A stretch of 64,000 nucleotides of DNA. It comes from Litoditis marina (Eukaryota; Nematoda; Chromadorea; Rhabditida; Rhabditidae). The notes under the pieces were generated by a model. The model saw only the letters and a program-made list of their open reading frames with translations, did no database searches and had not been told where the DNA came from. The stretch lies in the NCBI GenBank assembly GCA_964036275.1, contig OZ038433.1, positions 17,056,257 through 17,120,256 on the forward strand, given 5' to 3'. Shown piece by piece: positions 37,801 through 52,800 of the stretch. Within the stretch, counting starts at the first letter, position 1; every line of letters begins with the position of its first letter. A program made the translations under genes and the position numbers.

Positions 37801-40800
37801 ACTACAAACTAGAAAAAAACTGACCTCGAGTTGGGCGATGGCGAAGAGGCGAACTTTGGTGTTTTTCCATGTTTTGTGTTGTCTGAGAAGGAAGGGCAGC
37901 AACATGAGCAGACCTCCGTCGTGGACCACCCACCTGGAAAACGGGTTAATAGTAATAATAATAGCAATAATATTAGCAATAGTAATAGCGATGCAAAAAC
38001 ACCACGTTCATGGTAGGATGCTTCAGCCAATTGTTCTGAAAAGAGACCAGAGACGTTTGGAATCAATAGTTTGCGAGTTGTCAGGAGTGGGCACACGCGA
38101 AACCATGATGAACTCAGGGTAAAACTCTTACAAAAACGATTCAGGTGAGTTTTCTATAACTCACCACACATCCAAATATCCGTTGACCTTTGTACTCGAA
38201 TTGGGGAACTGCTCAGCGTTCTTCTGAACCATAACCGCACATCTGCAATGGATTTTGAGTTAGTCTTTGCAAATCGAAGTGTCTTTTTTGTTTTTCAGAA
38301 GAAGTTGACTGTGAAAAGTAGTTTGGTTAGTGATACACAGCTGAAAGCATGAATACACGTAAGAAAATTTTCCATCCTGCTCACAGTGGTTGTGATACAG
38401 TTATAATTTGACAACTTGGAATACTACATTTAAACCCATCTCAAAGTTGGAACTTCAACTTAACGCGACCACCCAGACCCGAAGTCTGGAATGACGTGAA
38501 TAAACAGACTACGAACTACAAGTAACACATGATTGCGTAGCGATTTGATGCTTCAAAACTAAGCATGCCGGGGAAACGAAAGCACTATCTTTTTACGCAT
38601 TTTTTCTTGTTAGTTGAATAATCTGTTTCAATAAGTATCACTTGACCCCACGTGTTGTACTCACTTGGCGGCCGTGATGGCTCTGATGGTGGTGATAAAC
38701 CGATGTCCGACGACCCATTGATGTTCCGAGTTCCACTGTTGCGGCCACGTCAACATGACAGTATTGTGGCGGAGACCACCCAGACCCGAAGTCTGGAATG
38801 ACGTGAATAAACAGACTACGAACTACAAGTAACACATGATTGCGTAGCGATTTGATGCTTCAAAACTAAGCATGCCGGGGAAACGAAAGCACTATCTTTT
38901 TACGCATTTTTTCTTGTTAGTTGAATAATCTGTTTCAATAAGTATTCCGTTTAATTCTATTCTCTATTTCCATTCCAAAAAACTGTTTTCAAGTCCCATC
39001 TCTCACCTGAATGAGACAAGTTATTCCCTCAATGACGTCCTGTGTGATGAGAACATCACAGAATCCTCTGATCTTGTTTTTCCGCAACAAAGACTCGAGA
39101 TTCTGAAAAAAGAAGGATTGGACTCGAAATTGCTCCAAGTCTACTTTTGACAATAATCGATAATTTAGTGTTACGTACAATTTTTTGACGGTTTTCCTGT
39201 AACTATCCGAATTTTTCACCGCACTCAGTTTGATGTTTTACGTAACATTCGACCGTATTGAAAATTTTCTGTCGCCGAGAAGTGCGAGAACATAAGACAA
39301 AAGTTTTAAAGTCTAGACATTTTGATAGTTCACCAGTGTTTTTACTCTGTTCTACTTCTTCGTGTTTTGCTCGAAAAAGAAACGCAGTCTCATAGTGTTT
39401 CGGTCGATTTCTTCTACTTTTCTTGCCGAGAAGTAAGAAAAACGTGTGGCGTTGTGTAGTTTCTCGGTAACCCGACCCCCCTCACCTGGTGCTGTTTCAG
39501 TGCACTTTCGTGGTCCTTCGAGTAGTCTCCTTTCGCACACAATGCTACCAGAGTAAGACCCTGCAACATAGAACGAGTTTATAGAACAAAATAGAATGAA
39601 ATGTTTTTGGAATAATGTGTGAAATAAATTTGTTAAAATGATCATCGTGATTGTTTTTACTTTTTTTGGTTGTTCCCTGACCATAAAACTTTGTCAGAAC
39701 GATGAAAACTAAGTGTACGACATCTACACTATGAACAATAATCTGATCACAGAAAACAAACTATTCGATGTTTGACCTACCTTTCCGGCCTTGAGTTGAC
39801 TGACGAATGCCATTGCCCCCTGAGTGACGGGCGAGTCCGTCTCATCCACCAAAACCAGCAGCTGGGGTCTCCAATTACGGGTATGGTGCGGTTTGCTGTC
39901 GAGGTTCAACAGCGCAAATCTGGAAGTATTGTTGACGCAAGTGTCTATCAAGTTTGTTTTGCATGAACTTCACCAAAATACAACAAAGTAACTGACACAA
40001 AGCGTCATAGTGGCAGAATCTCCAAAGCAGAAAATACCTCGAGTAATTTCTCGGTTCGAGCCCCTCCCCCCAACCTGCCCGAATTGAGTCTGAGTCCCCC
40101 GACCCCGAGTATTACATGTTACTTAAGCCCCCCTTCCTACTAGTCCCCTAATCCCGAATATATCATGATACTTGAGCCCCCCGTACCTGGCTGCACTGAG
40201 TCCGAGTCCCCTGATTCCGTCTCCCCATTCCTTCTCCGCTCCCGCGTATTCTATGTATTTGTAGACGGCCGCCCCAATGAAAATGGCAATCAGGGCAAAG
40301 TGCCAAGCGGAGATGAACATCACCGCCACACACAGGAAGGCGCCCAACATGGACAGGGACCTGCAAGGTTGGAGTTTGTAGTTTGGTAGAGGGGACGGTA
40401 TAGGTGGCGCTATAACACTTGACCGCCACAGACAGAAAGGCTGTTGTCAGACAGGAACCTGCATATGGAGAGAGTTGGGCAACATTGTATATTTGCACGT
40501 TCCATGTGATCGTTTCTTCTGGTTTTATTTCAACTAAAGTACTACATCGAACCATAAAAATACTCAACTTATATACTCACATGTAACAATTTTACGAGAG
40601 CTTCAAGAATTTTGGAATTTTCCTCACACTGTTGTAGATTTTCCCACTTATTATGGTGGTTACTCGACTGTTTAGTCAAGACATGAAATGAACTTCGATA
40701 TTTTTCACTTTAGTTCAACGTACCAATGAAAATATTTGAATCCAGGTCTCCAGCCGGGCGATTTCAATAGAGATTGCAGGGCACAGGCCGCGTTCACACC

Positions 40801-43800
40801 CATGTAACACATGAGGAAGAACCTGAATGCACGGGGTTTTACAATCGTTTTCCGCTTCAAACTTCAAAAAACACGGAATAGAGCGATTAAAAGGACATTC
40901 AAGAAACTGTTTCAAGAAATGTTGCCTATACTTTTCAGTGTTTCATTCATTAAATAAATTCATTTATGACCAAACGTCTAAGATCAAACATCTGATTAAA
41001 TTTAAAAAAACTATAAAATAAAAATAAACCAACTGTGTAACGAGTGCGGTGACGTTTCTACGCCATAACAAGAAAGAATAAACAACAATTATTAATATTA
41101 TTGATTATACTTTCTATTTAGAAAACTGTAGAAACCAACTGTGTGATGAGTGCGGTGATGTTCTCAATGACGGCAATCAGGATTCCGACTTCACAGATAC
41201 AGAGGGTGATCAGGATGGCTATGATGGGCTCTCCCCGCTTGTCCACCCTCGAGAACGGCTTCAGGAACGGAATCACGTCGTCTGAAACAAAAGCATTGTC
41301 CTTTTTATTTCCACGTCGACTTTTACAGTATGAGTGAGTATTTAACTATTACATCTGAAGACACCTATTAGTATGTGACCGTCTACTAAAGTAGTTCCGA
41401 TTTGCACACGTTCATTGACACATAGATATAGTTTTCATGAAACGGCTGTCCACAAAAAATCGCACGGTTTAAAAACCCGAATCATTAGAAACACACCGTT
41501 CTTTTCATGCCTACGTCAACTTCTACAGTATCGATCAGGAACTTTTGAAGCCAACATCATATTGTGAACAGCACCTAGGACCGGTACTTGGCAGTTTTTT
41601 TCGAACCAGCATAACATAATAACTTCATTCAACTCATGGTTTTTATATTGATTCATAATTGAGATTTGCTCACCAGCAGCGATAGCCTGGAGTAACCTGG
41701 GAGCTCCCGTCAGAGACTGCATACCAGCACCCACCGTCGCCAAGAAAGACCCGAACTGCAATAATTCTGATTAAAGTTCTCGTAAAACTCATTTCGAACC
41801 AACCTCTCTTTCGCATGAATTAAATCTCTCTGTCTCCTTTACTCTTTCTCTCCTTTCTCTCTTTTGTTGTGATTATGGCCACAGCTTTTCTATTTGTTCA
41901 GACCCCTTGATGATATAATAGTTCATTTTTCCTAGAAACTGTTGTGAACGGTACAGATGATTGAGAGATAAAAATAATCCGATCAGGGTTCCAATCTTAT
42001 CTCAATTGTGTTTGGGAAGCACACCATACACCACGGAGTAATATTCGATTTCTTGTCGAGGAATATGCAAATGAAAGTTTCATATTTGGTAGTAAGTAGT
42101 TCGAATACAAATTTCATCAAAAACAACGCGAAGAAAAACGTTTTCGCTTACAAATTTTGATCGAACACACTCTGAAAAACCTCAGTCTGTTACTCAAAAA
42201 AGTCGTTCGATTTTGCGAAAATATCTTGGTTTGCCCTGGGAAAAACCATTGTAACCAAGGAACAAATGCATTTTTGGAAGACCAACGTTTGACCTACCAA
42301 AATAACAACGGGTAGTGGCCAGGCCAGTTCCGACACCAGTAGTTTTCCCATGGCTGAGGCACCGAATTTATCGCGGATGAACATTTCGGACACACTGGCT
42401 CCGAAGCAAACCACACCAACCAGGTCTGGAAAAGAACACAAGCATCAATTCGGTCCTTTATCAAATTTTCCTAAATCCGTAAAGTTCGGACCTAAAATGA
42501 AATTGGTTATTTAACTTTAGAGGTTGCTCTAGGAAAAACACACTTCAACTAGATTTGTGTAGTTGACTTCTATATTTGTAGTTTCAGTTCTTCTACGGCC
42601 TCAGGAATGCTGCTGTGTTGACTGATCGAACTACAACTCAACCTTGGTCACTCACACTGCTGAATGTATTTTCTTGTTTTGTTGATATCAAATCGAAAAA
42701 CTTCCCAAAACATCAACATTCGATGATAACCGTCCTAATCCCCCAAGATAACCGAGTATTTTGTGAGTACATTTTCATAAATGGAAGCGATAACATGATA
42801 TTCCGTCGCGCGCCACTGCGTTTGAGACACGCTCGGACAGTTTTCAAAGGGAAATGATAATATGGAATAAATTATCTAATCGAGAATGTCACGAGATACG
42901 GAAATAAAAATATATTTGTTGTGAGTCTGTGAAATACATTATTTTAGGTCTACGGAAAACGCGATGACATGTTGAATAACATATACTGCTCATCACAGAC
43001 GTGAGGACGTAGAACGTTTACAATCAGTCAAGTATAGCCTAGTGTCCCTGGCGGCGTAGCAAACCGCCCAACCTCATGAGAAGTTCATATGAGTTTCTCA
43101 TGAGATACCTCATGAGCTTCTCGTTAACTCTTAATGTTGTAGCATAGCAATCAATAGAATCTCATGAGAAACTCGTGCTAATAGTTCATGAGGTGATCCC
43201 ATGAACTTTTGTGGGGATTGCTACGCCGCCAGATCAAAATAGTTGACTTTTTATAACCCTCAGTTCGATTATTTTCTGTGTTTCGAGACAATATTCATGC
43301 AACGTGGCACGAGTTCTGATGTTTATTCAAGTTTCACGTGAACTCCACGTGATTGTTACTGCTACTTTTCCATCATGAATTTCCAGGAAACAGAAAACAT
43401 TACCGGGAACCCATTTTCCAGTTTCTAATAAAACCCCCGTTTATTACCCAATGTACTATGCAAACGACAACATATTCCACTAATGTACTTCTCATGAGCA
43501 CAGAGTACGACCAGCAGAAAAAGAGTTCGGCCTGCTCGCATAGACTAATAAAACGCGGAATTAGCATATAAAACTCGTTAACTGGGCAGGAGTGTTCCAC
43601 AAAATACGCTTTAGACCAGAAGGGCTCATAGTTACCACGAATAGGTCTAGACCAATAAAGCAAAAAAAAACTACATAATCGTCGTAAAACGAGTTTTTGA
43701 TATATACTGTAGGCCTCAATTCGTGATGTGTACCAAACAGTTTCTACATGCGTGTTGTTACGTGACACTACAAAACTTTTGAAACTTAAGAAAACAAAAG

Positions 43801-46800
43801 CGTTTAGTTGGGACAATTCAGGAGAACTAAATTTTTGTTGACAAACAAAAATAGAGATATGGTTACTCACATACTGTACTGGTTACCATCTGTGCCCCCA
43901 AAGTTCCCATGGGAATGGCCTTTGAAGCGTCGCGGAGGTTACCCGATCGGTTGGAACCAGCCATGATACCTGAAGGAGAACTATTTAAAAAGCTTGTAAT
44001 TTGCGTATTCTATATTTTTCAGCTAGAGCAATGTATAAACAATCCTTGAACGATTTTTTCTGTTTTTCCGAGACCATCCCAGTGGAAGATATGTCAGTCA
44101 TCCATCATCGTCAGGATATTTGTGAATACACCCGTACAGTACAGAAATTGATGGATATCTATGAGCTTGACTCACATTTTCTCGTGAAATGAAAATGGCT
44201 AATTCACAGGAACTGTGAACTTATATATCAACTAGTAAATGTACCGGTGGCAGATGGGAAGAACACTCCAACGAGGATCATGAAACTGGTGACGGAATCG
44301 GAGAACACGTAGAGACCCTTCGAGGTCTGACGGGTTCCGCGGTCCTGAACAGAAAAGGGGTTGTTGTTGAGAATGAATCACCCAAAAACACAAGATGTTG
44401 GGATGTGCACGTGAAAACAGGCTACTCTTTCGATGTATGGTGTTTTTACGTCCACGTAAATTGGGTGAATAAAATCAAAAGGGGATGAATAAAGAAGAAC
44501 GGAAACCAACCAAAAATCTCGAAAAAAAAACAAGCGTAAAAAGTATAATTTTACTAAAAACGAGGTTTCTTCAAATGTAAACTACCTTTGGATCCTTGGA
44601 CAGAACATCTCCGGTTCTCATGTATTTGGGCCACAAATTCTCCCAGAAAACGCCACTCGAAATACCTTTGATCGCTTTCTGAAAACATTAAAAAATAGTG
44701 AAAATCTTCCACTCATATCGGTTTGTACTTTCCAATACTTTTGCACTCTCACCAATTTTTCTAGATTTAATAGAAAATTTGATTTCAAATTAGACAAGTA
44801 ACGTAAATAACAGAAGTATGAATGAGAGGTTTTTAGCGATTTGAGCCTGAATATTTTGCATGAACCACTTTTCTTTCAAGAGATTTGCCTGTTCGAAGTG
44901 ACTCATGTTATTCGTGAACCATAATAACTTATTTTACCATAAATTGCCAATGTTTGTAGAAATTTTGCAGAGTCCGTGAGCTAGAAACTACTTCCAACCG
45001 AGCAAAGGAAATTGGGTTATATTTGTCGGGAAGGAGGTTATTAGGTTACTTGCAGGAAAGAGATTGTTCGTTGGAATCTCATTTCGATTCAATCTCAATT
45101 TCTTCGAGAAAAAAGTGCACTCGGAGCTAATGAATTAATCACGTGAGACGTGAAAAATTCTACAACTAAAAACACCGGAATCGTCCCATATGGCCGCTAT
45201 AAAATTCAGAAATAGCATGATGAATGATTTAACTTGTTTTCTCTTTGCAAGGTACAAAAATATATCAGCTACCCCTTCAATTTCACTTTGTGTTTAAACG
45301 CAGATTTCCCGCCAGAAAAAAAATTAATTTCTACAGCTGATATCAATATTATGCTAGTGTGGATCATTGAAAATGAAATTGAAAACTGCTGCACACAAAC
45401 CTATGTTCTAACCCCCATTTCCCAGTTTCAAACAGTGTATATTGGTGTTCAGGTCTATAAAGAGACGTTTAGGTCTTTATCTAAACAAATATGACATCAT
45501 CTAATCAATATTGACAGATACGTGTGAAAAGTACACTTCCATGATTCACTCTTCCGGTACTAAAATGGAACATCCATAAAGTGTAGAAAAGTTGTAAACG
45601 TTGCTATTTTTCTTCCAACTCTCGAGTTCACTTTTTACTGTCAGCCTTTTCCAATAATTTTAAAAGTTTTGTTGCGCAGAAGTTTGTTTTGCTTTTAAAC
45701 TTGTTGCTTCTGCGAAAACAGTTAAATGTTTTGGTGAAATTGACGAAAAACAACACGTCATTCGCTACTGGCTTGAGAACCGATAAAAAGGCATGTTGAC
45801 ATGAACTTCATTCAATCTACCATTAAAATAATTTGATTTCAATTTAATTTTCAGTCTTTCGAAAGGCTTGCCATTATGTAGTTACGAGAAAGAAACATAA
45901 ACTTGACTGCTAAACCGTCTAATCACAGTTGAAGTTCACGTTCTGCCAATAGTGATAGCGCACAACAAAACTACCGGTTTTGAACAACTACTGTACCAGT
46001 GAGACAATAGCTGTGAACAAATCATCCAGAAAAACCCTGACTTTTGAAATAGGGTTGATCTCTACGCGTTCTGTGATTATTTGCTATTTACTGTAATGGC
46101 AAAGCTGAAACTACAGCCCAGGTACGGAAATAATAAGGGGCGACCCCCGACTTTTGAAATAGGTGATAAATTGTGACGTATTGGCCATGTCGCATGCTGC
46201 TCTCAACAGCTGCCCTGCCGAAGTGGGTTGTACACATTGAAAGGGGGACACAATATTACTCGACGGAGCAAAAAGAGACAGGAGCGGAAGAAAAGCACAA
46301 AGATTGCTCGCAGCGGTATAGAAAGGGACCAAACTGTTGTTGTAGTTTGATCTCTCCTAAGGTCATAACTCACGAATTTCACCCGAAAAGCAACGAAATC
46401 AAACTACAAAGCATAGGGCAGTAAACAACGACAGCACAGGGCAGTAAACAACGTGAAGGCTCGTTTCGCGAAGAGCAAACCTTATTGTGCAATCGTTTGG
46501 TTACTGGAATGTTCGGCTTTTCTACATTCGCAAATGATTGTTTCATTGGAAGATGTTAAGCTGAGGTAGGTAAAACGACAGAGTTGGGTTCGTCTGATGT
46601 GTTTGTAGTTTGACCCTTCTCCGTTTCCGTCACTAAATTCAAAATTTCTGCTGTGTACGTAGATCAAACAACAACTGAGATATCACCACCCCCATAGTGT
46701 GTTTAGTATGGGGGAAAGAGATGACTTCATAATCTGCCTCAACTTCTTGCTCCCTGGGAACTAGTTATCTCCCGTTATTACAACAAACGTCCGAAAAACA

Positions 46801-49800
46801 GTTTGCACGCCTGTTGGGGAGAAATATTAGAGAGAATAGAGAAGAGATCAAGAATCCGCGAGACGCAGACGAACAGAGATGATAATATTTTGATTAGCAC
46901 TATATTTATATAAAAACGAATGAACACTCTATAGAATAATATAGGTTGAATTCGAATGAGATTTCGGGGATGCCCATTCGAAAGTTTTGTTTTATCTGCA
47001 TACGGGTTAGAATTTTTGAATTACAACTAAAGCACAGGAGATCAAACTACAAATCCAGCAGATAAGACCATAATCTCACCATTTCTGCCTGTTATTGCAG
47101 GAGCGAAACATCTAGGCATAGTACTTCCGATTATTCAATATATTTTATGTTTCAATATGGCTCAGTGTTTAATTCAATTTCTGTCTGGCCCCTTCGAATT
47201 TAAATTCCATTTTACATTAAACCGCAACCTGGTCGCATGTCACCATGACAACTCGAAAGAAAAACGGAATCCAAATCAAAAATTCAAAACCGCGAATTAG
47301 AATTGCTGGCTAATTGGTAGTCAGAAAATCAGAGAATCAGATTCAAAGACGCGATTAGAACTTTAAAAATCTAGAAAGTGTACCGAACAGACAGAGGAAT
47401 TCACTTTTTATTTGAAAAACTTGAACTTTGTGTCTTAATAAATTTTCAAAGTTTTTTTCGTCCATACGAGAAAAAAACAAGAAACTTCCAAAGAAACTGA
47501 ATAAAGCCTTGCTTTCTTCAGACAACTCCTTTTTGGAAAAGGAACACAGCGAAATTGTTGTATACAGTATACAATTACTTGATGAAAAACTAAAATATAC
47601 AAATTTAGTTTGAACCGACCTCTTCTCTTATGGCGGGTAAATTGCTTCCTCTCCACACTTTGATGTTTCGTACTTTGGTGAAGTATTGATCGCAGGTTCC
47701 GTTGTCACTACAGAAGAGGGGGGTTAGTCCCTCCTGGGTACAGTTGGGGACCAATTGGGTGGTCTCGAAATACGTGGTCAGGTCAACCGGTCGATCGCCT
47801 ACCATACAAAATCTGCAATAAATTGAGATGTAACAAAACATTCTGTAATTGACCAATATTAGTTGTTACTTGGTTGAAAAAAGTTATTACTCACAAATTT
47901 TGATTGAGAACTCGCCACCACAACAATGATGAACTTGAACGGTTTGGTTGAATTCAAAACTCGCCAATAGTTACCTCCAAATTCAAAACTAGGATCAACT
48001 TTTAAAACGTAGTTTAACAGTTTCATTAATTTTTTCGAAGCTCTTCTCTCAAAATCAATACGGACCACTTTGGTTGGTGCACTTCTTGCTCTAAGTACAT
48101 GGACCCATTCCCTGAGCATAGCCTGAGGCTGGGTTTATTTATAATGCACGTGCGTATGTGCTGAATTATGCAGGGAAACATGTATAGAGGTGATTGAGTT
48201 GTGACGTCACAGGTTCACGTCGAACGGTGAGGTCAAAGGTCAAGGAAAGAGGTCACGTGGAACATGACAGCAAGGAACTGCGTTAGTTATGGAATTATTT
48301 GTGTTTTCAGAATTTTTGAATTACGAACTGAAGTGAAAAAATTTCAACATCGTCATTGCCAGGAGCGGTTCCGCGTTCACCTGTTACTCGAGTCTAAAAA
48401 CTTCTAGAACTTGTTGTTACTTCGCATTGAAAGTTTTATTGAAAACAATTGTTTAAAATAAACTGAAAAAGCAACCAACTTGAGTCTGTCGGTTCCGTTG
48501 AACATGACAAATACGCCGACAAACGAGGAGAGAATACAGAAAATAACCACAAAAACTAGCGGAAGTGCAAACTTGTTCACAACCTGAAATATCGATTGTT
48601 TCAAAGAACCGAATTGAACCAAATTGAACGCACGTACTCTTTCCGTGAAACTACAGAGCCGAATTCATGAAACGTATAAAAGTGAACAGTGTACTACTTC
48701 TAAACTTTGGCTGAGCATCGGAATGTGTTCATATTTTATTTGGTTTCTTCTGATACATTTGAAAAATTATAAGAAACTGACCCTGACTCCTGCAAGAACA
48801 ATTAAACCGAGAATGAAGAGTAGAATTGAACCCATAAGGCGGAAATTGTTGAAAATATCATCAAACACCTTTATATTCGGATAAATGTATAACTGAAAAA
48901 GGAATCGGTTTATAGTGGGTACCGAATCTGAATCTCAGTCAGATCGGCGTGAACACAATATGTTTCGAACAGAGGAATCAAACTGAAAACCTTGTTTGTA
49001 CTACTGAACACTTTTGAAAAAAGTTTTTTTATGTGAAGTCTACCGTGTAATAAGAATAATAATAGTTGCAGCTAGGTGTGTTTTGAAGTTATATTAACAA
49101 TAATAATAAAGTTGTGAACTGACCAACAAAATCTCAATAGCTCCAATGATGTACATTGCAGCGGCAATGGTGGTACCCAGATAGAAAAGAATTCCGACCG
49201 CGCCTCCTAATTCGGGACCCAGATTTCGACTGATCATGTAGTATGGCCCCCCACCAGATACCACCCCGTTGGTCGCGATGGCAGATAAGGAAATTGAAGT
49301 GAGAAAGGTCTGAAAAAGAGGTTGTTGAGAAAAAGGTAAACTTAGATATACTGTGAAAATTGTTTGAAGTAAATGAACGTGCAAACTTGGCATGTCCGCC
49401 TGTTTTCCATTTTCTGTTCCAGAGTAAGGCTGTTGGCTCTTCATTATAAATCCCCTTGGTTTTTTCTTGTTTTCTTTGAATATTTTTTATATATATATAC
49501 CAATTTGTTCACCATTCATTTCATGTTTTTCAATGCAAATCAAATCGGAAACACTCGGATAAACACTATAATTCGGTTAGTCCCAAAAATGTTTATTCGG
49601 AGGAAAATTGGATATTGAGAAGGAAGATAGACAAAGATCTTTGATTTAGTTGTCTATCTCACCTCCTCCTTTATCGCTTATAGGATTTGGCAGCGTAGCC
49701 AAAGATATTTCCAAGTTTTGAAAACATTTTATCCATTTATTCAAAAAAAACCATGACGCGGTTTTTTCCCAATGTTTTCTCTTTACAACTTTTATTGCCA

Positions 49801-52800
49801 TGCTGTCCAAGTCCACATGATAAATGTGAAGTTGAAGACCATAAATTCAGTTTGTGAGTGCCTAAGTTTTTCGAGCACTCAAATAAACAGATACAGAATT
49901 AATAAAATAATAATAAAACTTACAACAGAAACACAGGATAGAACAACGAAGAATGACTGGACGATTCCGGCGGTTCCAATGATCCACGTCAACCGAATGA
50001 AGAACAACACTCCGAAGATATTCTGGAGACACGGAAGGAACACACCCATTATGGTACCCATCTTGGCCGCCTGAAACATTTGGGTGGATTAAAAACTATA
50101 TATTATGAAAAAAACCAGTTCAACATTTTCCCTTTTGTCAAAAGCTTGGCCTCAAGATCTCCAAGTTCCTAAGCATACACTCTGCTTTCATTTGCCTAAA
50201 ACAATTGGAATAGTTAAAAGGTAGTTTGTGAAAGTTGTACTTTCTTTTATTGTGTTTGAACAGTGAACACTCCAAATGGAAAACGTAGCCCAGACTCCAG
50301 TATTCTAGGCATATAGTTTGCTTCGAAACGCTTCATCTCCTTCGCCATTCATTCTCTCTTCCTTTATCTCCTTCTCTCTAACTATCTCGCGCCCTCCCTA
50401 GTCCGAATATTGTCTCGCCCCGTCCAAAAAGTTCTAAGCCCCCGTTCCTCTGCTCTTCAAATCTGAATGCGTTTCCGAAATTGGTCGGCAATTTGCCTTC
50501 ACGATCAATTTGCATGTCCAAATTCAGTTATAGACGAGGTCTATAGAAGTCTGCGCCCTCTCCGAATCACATGCTGTTTCCGCCCCATAAGTGTTGACTA
50601 GTCCCCCTTCTTTTCTCTACTTTTTCCAATGGAAAGGTGGAGGGTCGCCGACACATACTCAAAACCGAGAAAACATGTTTTCAGGAAGTTCGCGAAAAAA
50701 TTTCACAGATCCCTTAGTGCCGTAGCAGAATGAGATAAATGGTCAATTTGGGGTGGGAAAGTGGAGTACTCCTTACAGAAGTGGTTGACTATAGTAGACG
50801 GTTAACCTCACCGAGTTTTGCGTATGTAGAGAGATAATTGGTCAGATAAACGTTAACAACACAAATTAATAAACAAAATAAATTGTAGATTGAGGGTTCG
50901 GTACGATGCGAAGCGAGTATGGGCATGGTGTGCGTATACAATTGTTCAAATTTCAAACTTTGAATGTGGAAAAAAGGTACAGTACAAAGAAACTGTATTT
51001 TTCAATGAATACACTCCGGAATATCCCGGTAAAACTAGATTTTCTCTAGTTGCAAACAGAATATTCTTACTTAAAATTAGTTTCACTCACACTCAATCAT
51101 TCACCCTTCCCGTCTGGATCTAAGCCGATTTTATGCGTATTTCGAGTGTCTTTTTTGGGAGACGCAAAGTGCTTCAACTAGCCCGAAAAAGCTTAATGAA
51201 AACCCTGGCAGACCCCTAAATTAATCGAATCGGACGAAAGTTAGAAAAAAGAAACTTTTTGGCAGCTTGATTGAACGGCGTTCTTTTGCGAAAACAGAAA
51301 ACAAGAGAGTTTTTTAGGGCGAATCTTGTTGCAAAATTGGGAAAATCTTCCACAATTATCATTAGACCCATTGAATGGAATATGTGTGTATTGAACTCCT
51401 CATAATCTTCGATTTGACGTTCTGATTCTGACACAGAAGGACAACGAACTTATGGTAGCTTGATGGAACAACGTTCCTGTTCAAAACAAAGAAATGGTGT
51501 TTCCGTAACAATTCAGAAAAGTTCCCACATTAGATTTCCAAGTATAGACTTTCGAACCAATTGCGAATTACTCATTTCACTCAATTAGCAATTCATAAAA
51601 CATCTGTTCGACGTCAACTAAACAATGAATATCTAACACACATTTCCTATGTAGTTAATGAAATTGTGAAACTCTGAAACTCAAAAATAGATATCTTTAA
51701 CCAATCGAAAACAGTCCAAGTTCAACTTTCTGATCGACGCGATTGCACAGAGCTGGTACGCGTGCTGATATACCCGGATGATACGGTTATCGATTTTCGG
51801 ACCACTTGAAAAGTTTGATCTACGTCTCTAACCGTACCTCCTGTTTGGGTTTTTCGTGCGCCTCTTCTGACGTGGGTTCAGTGGCGTTGTAGACGGAGAG
51901 AGATCGCAACATCTGACCAATCTTCTGGCCCTGCGTGTCATAGTCTTGCTGGAATGGAGAACAATTGTAGTTTGGTCGTTGGTCAAACAAACAGAAGTTA
52001 AAGTTTGATCTCAACACAGCGCTTTTTCGAATCAAACTACAAACACAGCAGTTGAAAGACAATGAGCCTCTCTTCTTCGTTTTCGCTGTATACTGAAAAT
52101 ACCACTAAATATTGGCAATGTTCAGTTGAAACGCGCATAAAAAAGCCAAAATGTGATCATGTGATTTGCACGTTCTACGTGCAAAGTTATTGAGAAGAAC
52201 CTGAAAAAGGAACCTAGATATTCTTTTTGGTAGATTTTGCTGTTCTCATAGCTTGTTCCTCTTCCCTTCTTATTCTTGATTGCGTTTTCGGAGTAGATTT
52301 AGGTCGAACGAACTTTTGTTGGCGAGTTGTTTGAAGTGCCAGAACTTCCTTGTTTCGAAAAATGCTTTGAATAAACCAATCCACTTTGCTTTGAGATAAA
52401 GAGACTAATTTTCCGTATCGTTCTAAGTCACTCAGTGGAAAAGCAAAGTCACAAACTTTTAAAAAGAGCATACATTGATATCCGTAAGAAATTCTCGCAG
52501 AATCTTTCCAAAATTTCATTAAAACTATAAAAGAACATGGTTATATCATTACTCTCCCGTAATCCCTTGAATTGACGTTTTAATACGAGGGGGGATCAAA
52601 TTTCACCCATTCAATGTCACAATATCTCAATCAAGTGCAAAACACACAGAGAAAAGAGAACATTACTGGAAAAGAAACGAAAACAAGTTGGTCTAATTAG
52701 AAGAAAATGTCAAACTCGGTTGAAACAAACTCCTGAACCCATTACTCAATAAGTATAACCCTCACGTAATACTGAAACGTGAATAAACATTGAAAAAATT

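Larger units (their letters stand above)
44679..47619. other. KCC intron 8 (2.9 kb)
   Basis: No coding exon of KCC or of another gene is convincing here. It contains two TTGTAGTTTG-family MITEs (46340, 46603) and a lone end GATCAAACTACAAA (47041-47054). Confidence 0.5.

Noticed and set aside
43400..43870. 156-codon minus-strand frame in KCC intron 11
   Set aside because: It has no matching splice phase with KCC exon 11 or 12, no homology to KCC, and the composition of AT-rich intron.
48624..48884. Plus-strand frame antisense to KCC exon 6
   Set aside because: It is opposite a well-supported membrane-segment exon of KCC.
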